The notes under the pieces are model-generated. The model did not search any database and was not told the origin of the DNA. It worked only from the letters and a program-made list of their open reading frames with translations. From positions 187,018 through 251,017 of the forward strand of contig NW_019091405.1 of NCBI RefSeq assembly GCF_001949145.1: 64,000 bases of DNA, written 5' to 3'. The position numbers were made by a program, and so were the translations under genes. Positions 51,301 to 63,300 of the stretch are shown here, piece after piece. The stretch's first letter is position 1. Each line of letters starts with the position of its first letter. This DNA comes from Acanthaster planci. Its lineage: Eukaryota > Echinodermata > Asteroidea > Valvatida > Acanthasteridae.

Positions 51301-54300
51301 GTCCATCTCATCCTGCATTCATTGTGACCGTTTGTTTCTCTGTCTGCATGTTGCTTGTGCCTTGCATGTTGAGTTTTTGTATCTCTGTCCATACACCTTG
51401 GATGTATCTGTTGGTAAAAAGGTACAGAAGAGGGTTGGTTGTATTTAGACATCATTGTCTTTGGAGAAGAATTCTGAGATGCATTGGCCCTTTACCAGAC
51501 GCATAGCATTTGATAACTTGCTGGAGTTAAGTCAGTCGGTGGTTACGCATCACTCACGGTGGGGGCTCTTTTGCCTTTTTTCTAGGTCCACAACCTGTGG
51601 ATGCCCACCCAGAGCTCAAGTCCCCACCAGGCACCAACAAGATCGGGTCGACGGCGGACTTGGAGAGCGTCGCAGGGGAAACCGCCAAGGCATCTGGGGA
51701 TGCTACTACTAAGCCAGCGACTCCAGCCCCAGTGGAGAAGGACACGCCGGTCAGCACGCCGGAAACAGCAGAACCTGTCAAGCTCAAACCGTCGCTCAGC
51801 ATGAAGAACAGTAACAAAAAGGTAAGCATCATCTAGAGAAGTCAAAATTGGTGGGAGGTTTCTCTTCATTTTTTGTTCAACCGTAGAGACAAAAAACTGC
51901 ACTTTTCCCTTGAAAGATGGTCAGTGTATAAAATATATTTATGTCTCAATATTTGGACTGTAGGAGTTGTTTACAGAACAGTGAGCCACCAAGCATTGCT
52001 TTGCGTAGTAGGTAATGGTCTATTCCTGTGTGTGGTATTTCTTTCGCTTCAGGACTGGGCTGTTTTTATGTTATAAGAACTGATCTTTCAAACACTGAAA
52101 GACAAGAAACCCTTAATATACCCAACACAAGAAGATTCTGAGTGATTTATCATATAAAACACAAGGGTTATGGCTTCTTGCAGGATTATGCATGCAAGAT
52201 GTTGACGGGGAAGTTGAAAAGTGGCCTCATTTATCACAAGTGCTTGGTGGTTCTCCGTTATTGTGAATCCCACCCATAGTAATTCTCTTTCACAGATTTT
52301 CTTAATACCCAAACACATGAGGTTGATTTGGCAATGCCAACTTAGCATGTTGCTGATCCTGATCATTGACAGGGTTCAGGTTGACTTGGATCAATGCATG
52401 CCAGGTTGCCAACTTAATAGTTGCTGATCTGGATCAACGATGAGGGTCATTGACATGGATCAGTGCATTTCAAGTTGCCAACTTGGCAAGTTGCTGATCT
52501 GGATCAATGATGACGGTCGTTGACCTAGATCAACCCATGCCGACTTGCTGTACAGGCAAACCCAAATCCTTCTTGTTTGTCAACAGAAGTTGTTTTTCTT
52601 CCGAAACAAATACCGTTTGTTTGGGTGTGGGTACCCTTCCTGTTGAGCCATAATTGTTCCGATCCCTGTTGCTAATACAATGCCTTACTGCTGTCTTCAA
52701 CTAAATGCTCTTGGAGTGAATCCGAGTGATTTTCCGTTGTACTGATGCTCTTGTCATTAACCAATTTGTCAGCTAACATGTTTTAATAGTTGCGGTGTGG
52801 TGTTCTCTCTCTCTTTTTCTCATTGACTTCACCTTCCTTTGAAATGTCTCCTCTTCGATCCTTCCTTCTGTTTTGTAATGTTTGAATATTGCTCCCTGTC
52901 CTGCCCTCCTTTTGACATCCTTGACAATCTCCGTTCATACTAACATTTTATGTCTTTTCTCTTCACTGAACCCTCCTCTTTCCAATCTTGATTTGTTCTC
53001 CCTGTTCTTTGTGTGTGTTTGTGCCATCTTGTACCGCACTTTTCCTCCTTCTCACATCCGACTAACCTCAGAACCTCTCCCGAGTGCAGCTACTCGATTC
53101 CAGAGCTGAGGCCAAGGCCGAAGCCAAAGCCCTTGCCGGGGAAAACTTACAGGCAAGTACCCACCCCGCCATAAGGACGCCATAAACGTCTGCCGGGGGC
53201 TTCGCATCCAAATCCAGCTCATGTGGATTTCTGACAGTTGGTAACCCAGAGTTAGTCAGTCAGACGGCATGCTGAAAGTCTCACTCCTCGTTCAATACTA
53301 CATCCTCAGCATTGGCCAAAAGCCATCAAAAAGTCTTCCGTTCCCTTTTTTTTTCCTACCTAGTCTCAAGTTGGTCATTGTGTAGCCTACAGAAAATCAG
53401 TTTGAGTCGTACATTGAAGTTGTACATGTAAACACATTACTCCTCGTTCAAATGACCAAAAGGTTTGATTTGATGCATTAGAAGAAATTGTCATGCACGG
53501 TTTGCATCCCTTAGTGGATTCTGGGAACAAATCTTGGTTGTTTGTAGTGTATTTGTAGTTGTATATGTAGTGGCCCCCACCGATGGCGGCATGCATTGTG
53601 TGAACTGTTGTATAGAACCACTGTTCTGTGGCATTTGCTCCATACAAAAGCAACACAGCGCTTTCTGGCATTAAAGGGGGCCATTGGGAGTGCCCAGCGA
53701 AATATCAATGGATTCGTCTAAAGGAACAAAGATTCTTTGCCATACCAGTGGATACTGCTTAAACCATCAACACCTGTAACCCAGGCAAATTCCTGACTGC
53801 ATTTCCTGGACTCAGTAGGGATTTTTGTGTTTGTCTTGCAGGGTGTTGAACAGCTGTCGCAGGATGAGGAAGCCGCCATGGTGGCCAACTACCGGTACAC
53901 AGGAGCCACCACCAACATCCACCCCTTCTTGTCTGCTCTCGTCAACTATGCACAGCCGGTCAAGTTCCAAGGCTTTGATGTAGCTGAAGGTAGGGTCCAA
54001 TACCAGACTGGGAAGTAAGGACAGAGAACTGCTGGTGTCCAGGCCAAGATTGGTACGGATGCTTGTATCTCTGTGACTGACAAGGGAAAAAATTACTTGA
54101 CAAGTTTGACCTGACGTCAAAAGTCAATGTCAGTTATACAAAATCCATCACTATTGTTGTATTTTGGATTGTTCAGAGCATTTTTTCATGTATGAAGGAT
54201 CTCCATAGCAGGTACCAAATTTTCTCTTTGATTTGAATTTGTATGTATTCATAATTACTAGGCAGGCTCGAAGATTCTTGGGAAATACTGTCTCTAAAGA

Positions 54301-57300
54301 AATATGAAATGATGTTTACTACCAAATGAGTTTTTTTTGGCATTAAGACCAAATGTTAAAGACTACTGTAAACATTTTTTGTTACCTGTGTCTGCCTTGG
54401 TTAATGTTAGAAATTCCTGTTTTACTTCTTTCATCCTTGATATTTATTTCCTGAAATTTGCCGGGGAATTCTGTGTGTGATGATAGTCAGGAATAGATCC
54501 CACTTGAAGAGAAATTTTGAAAAAATTGACTGGAAAGATATAATGTATGTTGCTCTAAACAAGGCAGCACTTTGCTTTTGTGAGACCAAAGAGCTTGCAT
54601 GTAACCTTGACCTGTTTTGTTGTTTTATTTCAGAACGGAGTTTTCATTTCAATATGTCGTCCTTCAATGAGGCAGTTGGCTTGGGCTACATTAAGACAAG
54701 CTGTATAGAATTTGTCAAGTATCCTTTCTAAGAAAAAGAAAATATGTTGGTAGAATTTATAATAAAGACTGGTTTGGGAAAATGAATTGATCTTTGAGGT
54801 TGGCCAGATTTATTTTGTTTTTAGATAAAACAAAGCTTGTCGTGGTATTGCTGATCCGAACTTTGTCGGTAGTTTGGTTCGTCAGCATCGGCTCGTACAG
54901 ACTAGGGCAGTGAGTGGCTAACTGAACGGGCTTTGGGCATGGACACAAGAAGGCCCTTGGCTGCCTAGTGATGATTTCTTTTGGGCCAACACCCCTGGCC
55001 AATGTGCAGTTCTCTGGTTGGCACATGTCATTTCTCTCGTAATTGAATGTATGCATATCAGCGGGGGCAGGTTGACGGTTCTGGAACCTTTTATTGTCAT
55101 TATCACTATGAATAGACCTCTCTCTTTCTACGCCCAAGTCATACTTGTTGGTCCCCCAGTGGCTGGTAAACAAGGGCTTGGCTGCTAAAGCAAAACAATA
55201 ATTCACAAAGTAGTTAAAAGTCTTATTTTAAAGTTATCAAAGCACCAACTGATTGATATTGCTCTTGATAAAATTCTTGCTAACTTTTGCAGAATTTAGC
55301 TTATTTTTTGTTGTGCTGAGTACAATTTGTTCTTGCCACCTGCTCAAGATTTATAGCTAAAGTTTGTAAACATTTATCATTTGGCTACAATGGGGACTGA
55401 CAGCAGGAACTCTGCAAATGCAAATGACATGCCCCTTTACAAAAGCAGGATGGCAAATGTGCACTTTAAAGGCAAAGCCTGACACTAACCAAGGCAGCTA
55501 TTTCTGCAATACGTTGGTCACCCACACAAAGGAAAATGGAAACATGAGAGAGAAACATGTCGTCTTGGAGGGGTAACCAGGCAGTTAGGGGTACTCATAT
55601 GGGGAGCTCATACATTGTGTGTACCCATTCTGTCTCCTTATGCATCCTGACTCGAAACGCCACCCCTCCCCCCCCCACTAGCAAAGTAGAGACAGGTTGG
55701 AGGGAATTATTTCCCGTTGACACCCTGTATGCAGAGATCATACATTGGACAGACTTTGGTTGGTCATGCTCAGTGCATCCTGGGTCAAATGTACAAACAT
55801 CTGTGTATGCACACAGTGAGCCCCCCCCCGGGGACCATCTTTGCCATGTAAGAAGCATGCCATCTTTTGTTCCCGCAAGGAGCAGATTGCCTCACACTCA
55901 CGGTTGTGAGTCTTCCGTGGTACCCTGCTTCTCCCTTAACCTACCGATCCCTCCCCCAGCTACAACAAGCGTCAGATGAGTCGGATCTACCCCAAGGGAG
56001 GCCGCTATGACTCCAGCAACTACATGCCGCAGATCTTCTGGAATGCCGGCTGCCAGATGGTGGCGCTGAACTTCCAGATGCCTGACATCGGCATGCAGCT
56101 CAACCAGGGCAAGTTTGAATACAACGGCTCGTGCGGGTGAGTCTTTGCACCAGACCTTATTTCTCTGTATTGCATTTCTTATTATCTCTATAGCATGATT
56201 TGGTTAACGAGTTGATTAGCTGGAGCACATTCAATAATGCACTAGCATGCTTATGTATGCGTACTATCAACAATAATCATATACGGAGTACCAGTATTAC
56301 CATTCTTCTTGCACTGTTGAAGGCATCCCTGGTTGCACATAAAATGGCTGTTAATTCCCTAAAGAGCGGAGGTGGTTTTTCAGAAAGTTTCATTTCATTT
56401 CATATTGGTTTATTAAAATCCATTTTCGCAGTAAAAAAAAAACTGAATTACAATGGATTTAACAATCAAAATAAAAAAATTAAACTATTAAAATAAGAAT
56501 TTAAAAAAATCAGAATTAAATAGTTACAAAAATATTCGACATTTACCATTACAGTTTACACTCACAAAAAATAAACCATATAACATGACTAATGACCAAC
56601 ACTCATATAAGAACACGTCCGTGGCAATTTACACTTCAAAGATGAAATTATTGTGATCTTAAAAATGTCAGTCACATGTAACCTTTAAACTTTCACTCCC
56701 ATGTAAAAAAAAAATGTAATAGAGGGCACGCTGAGCAGGAATACTGATGGATGTGACCATAAGCTTCAGTAATGGTAGATATGGGCACTTTAGAAATATC
56801 AGTTTGTGTAGTTGTGATATGAAAGGAAATTCTGCTATGTGTATGTTAGAACTGTTTCAATTTCACAGTGGTTAAATTGACGCCACCAAAAAATGTATTA
56901 AAAACTGTGGACAAAAGTGAAGTTGGTATGTTGGGGTGAAATCACAATACTTTTTTGCAGTTTTGCACTTCATCATGGAGCCTTTGTTTTATCATACCTC
57001 TGTCATGACGGCTTTTTTCATTGGCTCAGAATGATCATGTGACAGGGCGACATAACCGCATATAACACGCACTGTTAGACATCACATCAGCCAACGTTGT
57101 ATGATATTACCCATGTTCATGCTCGTATAAAAGTGCCCCTGTAATGTACAGGGTAATGCAGGGACTGCTAACCACTAATGTTCAAAGATTCCTTTGTCGC
57201 CCTTAATTTTCCTTAGAGAAACAAGCAAAAAAACACTATCAAGACAGAGATATGACAAAACGGTTGTTGAATTTAGGTGACGTAGGATGTGACATTTTGA

Positions 57301-60300
57301 ACATCTGTTCCCTGGGTTTTCAAAACATTATATCCCACATCACAGCAGTCAAAAATTGTTAAACGTCTGATGCTTATTGGCCTTAATACTGTAATCTGTC
57401 TGTATCATATCTTGGCAGGTACTTATTAAAACCGGACTTCATGAGGCGACCCGACAAGTCCTTTGACCCCTTCTCAGAATCACCAGTGGACGGAGTGATC
57501 GCTGCCACTTGTTCTGTCAGGGTAAGCAGTAACGTTCTGGTCAGGTGCTTCACTTGCACTTCACAAATGTTTGTCACTTGTCATCACAGGTACTTTACTT
57601 TGTATCTTCCCTAGAGATTCTTTTTCATGGAGGTGAATCTTCCAATTCTGTTTCGTTTCAAAACTGGGAAACAACCAATTTTTCTAATTTCACATTAATG
57701 TATTCCTGTCCATTATTATGCATTTCCAGGTCATCTCAGGGCAGTTTTTATCGGACAAGAAAGTAGGCACCTACGTTGAGGTTGACATGTACGGGTTGCC
57801 GACGGACACCATACGGAGGGAACATAGGACCAAGACAGTACCCAACAATGGATTGAATCCAGTGTACAACGCTGAACCCTTTGTATTTAGGAAGGTCAGA
57901 TTTTGTGTCGAGTTGCTGATTGTTACTTTCTTTGTGACTCAGTCTAGTTCATATCTTGAAAGTTTTGCATTTAGATAGGAGTGTTTGTTTTTGTGTTCTT
58001 TTTACCTTGTTTGCAGTCCACGTGTTTTGGCTTTTAAGTGATTTGGTAGTGTATTTGACTCTGTTTTATGTCCTGTTGCCTTCTTTTGTTGAGGATGTAC
58101 AGAGAAAAGGGAAAACAGTTGTGGGTTGTTTAGTCTACTGTTGGAGAACGTTTGTAGCATTTGAATTTTGAAAATTGATTCTGAAAAGGAGAGTCAAGTA
58201 GCCTACAGATTGTCTGTCACTCTAAAAATGTTTTGGCAAGGAAGTTTTTTCAAAATGAGCCACACAAGTGAAATCACGTTTTAGCTGCATTTATGAAGTT
58301 GGATCTTTTTGCAAGAACAGCACAACATTGTTTTGCGATTGAAATCGGGAAAGATAAGATTGCTTGGCGAAGATTGGGCTCAGAGGCAGAATGACCAACC
58401 GGTTACCTTCTAACGTGTCAGGCTAATGCAAACATTTGAGATCAGAAGAAAGGATCAGTTCTCACAATAGGATCTCAACCGTTATCCTCTGGTGACCTCC
58501 GATTGACGTCTCCGGTCTTGCTGGTTTTAATGCAGGTTGTATTACCAGATTTGGCTGTTCTGAGAATCGCCGTCTATGAGGAAAACGGGAAGCTGATTGG
58601 TCAGAGAATATTACCCCTGGATGGCCTGCAAGCCGGCTATCGACACATATCGCTGCGGACGGAAGGCAACTTCCCTCTGTCTCTACCTACGGTCTTTTGC
58701 TGCATTCAGCTCAAGACTTATGTACCGGATGGTCTAGGAGGTGAGTCACGTCACTGTCTCCCCTTGCCTTGCAGTACCCCGTCATCCACAAAGGAGACAC
58801 CATCTGATGTGGAAAACTTGTTGACCAGCAAAGGTGGGAAGATGGCACATTTTTATCAGACATTGGTCGCACATCTGCACCTAGCGTCAACCATGTATGA
58901 ACCTCTGTACGCCTGTGGTGTCTTCCCACCAAAAGGATGTCATGTCCCATGTAAAAACACACTGTGGGTCGCTTCTTCTCAACATGCATTTCAATTTAAA
59001 ACTATTCCCCAGTTTTTTTGTTTTTTTGGTGGTGTATGTGCATGTAATTCAGCCGTAAACAGTGTGGAAGGACACCGTAATGCCGTCGACCTCAAACTAC
59101 CTTTGACCCGCCTCTCTTCCTTCCTTTTCAGATTTTGTGGATGCGTTGTCCAAGCCGATGGAATATTTGTCTCAAGCAGAGAAGCGAGCCAAACAGATGC
59201 AGTCCATGGGCATTGAAGAGGTTTGTGCTAACACACACGTAGGTCCATCTTCTGGACCACCGTTGTAACTGGCATGAAACTTAGAGGAGGGGATGGGTGG
59301 GCACATTAGGTTGGGCACATGAACTGCAGCGACAAATGCAGATTTTCTTCTATTCAAGACCTCAAACGGGGCGGGAAGAGGCATGCTGGGTGGCACATGC
59401 CCCCCCCCCCGCGCCATTAATCTGAACCTGGGTGCCTACAGCAGCATTGGGTAATGTGTTCTATTTCATTGCTGTGTTCATGCGGTCTATTTCATTGGTT
59501 CCCTTGCCTGAAATTGACTTGAAGAATTCCAAACGTGTTTGTGTTTCTTTTCAAAAGTGTCCTTTCCGACTTAACCTTCCCCCCAACCTTTTCCAGAATG
59601 ACATCAGCGAAGTGCCAGTGGCAGGGAAGAAGAACAGCAAAGCGACCCTGAGGCAGGGTGCTAAATCCCCCACCACTCCCACCAACACCATGAACAGCTT
59701 TGCACCAACCACCAACTGTAAGACCCAGGACTCGCTTCTTTTTACAAGTCTTGGGTTATTGACTTCAGTTATGCGAAGCATTTAAAATGATTTTTTTTTG
59801 CAAATGAGACTAAGTATGACATTTCTGCTGTGCTCATGAAGAATAGAAATAGTTGAAGTACTCCATTAATTGGAGTAGCATCAACAAGGATGGCTATCTG
59901 ACTGGCCCATAACATTTATTGCTAGGTTGATGTGAAGACTTGGGTGCAAAAACGAAAAATGAAAATTTTAACGTGTGAGAAAATCAGCATCAAAACAACA
60001 CAGAGCCATTATAGTGTGCACAAATGGGTACTGTCGATTTCATCCTATCTTGAGACCTCTTTAGAAGAGAATTTAAATTGCCCAGGAAAAACTCACCAGT
60101 AATGCATATGGCTTTCGTAAAATTTGTTTTTACTGGCTAAACTAAAACTGGAGAGAAAGAGTTCCCACCTCAGTGTACCATTGTTATTTTGCTGTTGTCG
60201 TTCTCAGCTGTGATGCCGTGTCTATCAACAGACACACTACAGAAGGACAAGGTCTACCAAAAAGTCCTGAAGAAACAAAGCAAGGAGATTGAGACCTTGC

Positions 60301-63300
60301 AGAAGAAACATTCCAAGGTGAGAGGCCTGCTGGAGGCAGGCAGAGACTCTCTGGGCAGTCTTTAAACAGACTTACAGCAAGTTAAAGTTTACAAGGATCT
60401 AATGTCGGACGCTGTCCATGAGGCTGTTAGACTTTTATTTTTGATTTCACTGTGTTTCCTTTTCTAATTAGAGCACCTAGGGGTAGTAACACACTAGGCA
60501 TTTCATCAAATTAGTATTTTTATTATTACTTAGGAGATGATTTGAAGGATGTAATTCATATTGAGGGTTGGTTCAAGCATTCATTTGAGGCTGTGTTCTG
60601 CTGTAATAACTATTGAAAAAAAATTGGTTGAGGTCAATGTCCTCAGTAATCCCAAGGTGCACCGAGCATGGTTCATGCTGCATTTTACTGGGAAGCACGC
60701 TTGGTTTGTCGACAGCAAATGCCGTATTGAATCTAAGAATGTTGGTGGCATAGAAATTAGCTCCGAGTGTTGCATCTGAGTGGAGATGGAACTGGCCTTT
60801 TGTAGATTGATGCAGCAACGTGTGTTGAAGGTGTTTCTTCATTAGCGACATTGACAGTCAGCGAAAATTACTTTCCACCCCTCAGGAGTGCACATTAGTG
60901 AAAAAGTCTCATGACACGGTGGTCGATAAGATGACGGGAGCCCATGACAAGGAGAAACTCAGTGAGGAGAAGTCACTGGAGAAGGCTATTAAGAAGAAGG
61001 GGTGAGCAGTTGTTTGTTTGTTTGTTTGTTGGGGTGTTTGTTTGTTTGTTTGTTTGTTGGACTGTCTAGCTAGGTTTATGCGGGGAAGGGGGGAGCTGTG
61101 CCAAATGAGCCACCAAAGCCGCAGAAATGCGAGTGTACCAAAGTCTCCTTTGTATCAGTTGGTGAGATTGGAGCATGAAGATGGCATTCTCCAACAGCTC
61201 AATGCTGAACGATTCCTGCTCACCAATGAGAAGAAACACAAGTTGAGTATACTCCGGTCATACCCGACGAGCAAGAGGGATAGCCTAGGACATAATATCA
61301 GGCTACCATCCAAGAAGATGTGCAGAGGCCGGCCCAGTCACTTGGGGGTGGGGCGAGATCCGCCAAAGACAAGGCACCATGGCAGGGCTTGGTGCGGCGA
61401 GCTACTGGCGGAGGGGATGGCTGATCTCCGTTAATGGAGACCACAGGAAGGGAAAGGGGGCTGTTTGTCAATGTAGAGAGCCGGGCTGTCGCAATCATAC
61501 AGGGCTGCTTTTGGAGTACAGTCATGTCTATGTAATTTATGGTGGGTTTGGCATAAACTTTCAAATTCCTCAACGCTGTTACCTTTTGTGTTACTGGGGA
61601 TGATCCTTTTTATGCCCGCTATCACCGCAGTACTTTCTTTTCCATGACGATCCTTCAGGGGTTTTCCGTCAATTCTTTGCATACATTTTGATACCTATTT
61701 CATGAAAATCAGATATTCTGCTCTCACAGTGTGCAATGTCCATTTTTCCAAGACAGGGTGGCCAAAAATGTTAACTTTTCTCCACTGATGTGCTCAAGTG
61801 CGTTGACTGCCGTGAGGGAGAGTATGCATTGTAACTGAAAAATAAAAAATCCTAAGTGAAACTTCACAGCTGTATTGTCCACAGCTGCACTGTTGATTGT
61901 AGGAACAGGTTTTCCTTCGGTAAAAAAAGCCAAAGGTCAAGATCACAATGAGAAATAGGCTGAGTCTGAATTACTCACTTACGGCTGGAAATAAGACCTG
62001 TCTATGGGAAATACCTGAAGCCAATAGCTGGTGGCCTCTATAGGAATGTGTGCTGTTCCTACCTTCAGCCAGGTAGATGCAGCCATCATATCCACTAAGA
62101 TTTGTGCACAGTTGGTCTGGTACCTCAACCCTCCTGTTTACAGGTGAACATATCTTAACTGCAGGGATTCCAATTCAGTATAGAGTGCCGAAGTGTGATG
62201 TCATTTTGGACCGGGAAGTGTAGTGTAAACGAATGGAGTATGCGGGCATGTTGGTTCGCGTGTTGGCTTAATATGCATTTTTACACACTCTATAGTAGCG
62301 CAAGTATGTGATGGCTTTTCATTCAGAATTGGTCATCAGTTCTGATTGACATCGTCTGTAGTTAATTGATTGAAAGATTTAAATGCTGTTTGCTTTTTCA
62401 GGGAGAGCAACTGTGGCGATCTGAAGATTGAGACCGAGAACAAGGTACATTCTATTGTCAAGGTTCATAAGATGAGGGTAAGTGCAGGATTTGTGACTAC
62501 TGCGGTATGTATTCCTGAAAGGGTCCATGCAATGCAAGTCCTTTAATACACCCTGTAAAAACACAAACTTGGTGTCTTGACCTTATTTTCCGTTTTTTTG
62601 TTCTGCTATGTGAAGGGTATTCGGGCCCTCTTGGTGAAAACCTGAGATGTGATCTTGCTGGGAAACCCTCACGTTGCATTGATTTAAGCACAAAGAATAG
62701 GTTGACTTTTGTATTTTGCTGTTCCTGATTTCCTTTTCTTTTGTGATTTTTCTTAATAAATACATGGCAATAAGCCAAGAAGAAACCTTTTAGCAGAAAT
62801 GTTTTCAGTTAAGCAACCTTTGGATTCACAGTTTTGACAGAAAAACATGCACATTGAACAGTGTTGCCATGCACGTCAATAGTGACCTCAGTTATCCAGA
62901 AAAACATGAAAAATTTCAAATATGCAAATAAGTGCACATTTAATACCTATGTCATTCAGTTTTCATACTTTGAAGTTGTGTACAAAGTTACACCAAAATA
63001 AGTGCCTAAGAAAAATTAGTTGCATGGACCCTTAAAAAAAAGAATAGGCACTATGCACATACTGGTTACGTATGTGTGGCCATCACTTCTCTCAAGTCGA
63101 AGGTCTAATCCTGACCCTTAATCTTAACTCTTTTTTTTGGTAACCAGCAGGGGCTTCAGGCAGAGCCCCCGGTAATGGTATCTAGGCATGCTCTGTCTTG
63201 TTTGCACCTTGTTCAGGTGAAGGGCGTGGTGTCGGAGCAGAACAAGGAGTGGTGCAAGATCACGGCACGTCAGCAGGCCGAGATGAACGACCTGAAGGAG

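Noticed and set aside
58503..59216. 237-codon open frame including C2 exon 24
   Set aside because: Homology stops exactly at the donor GTGAGT (58741). The remainder is intron that happens to be open.
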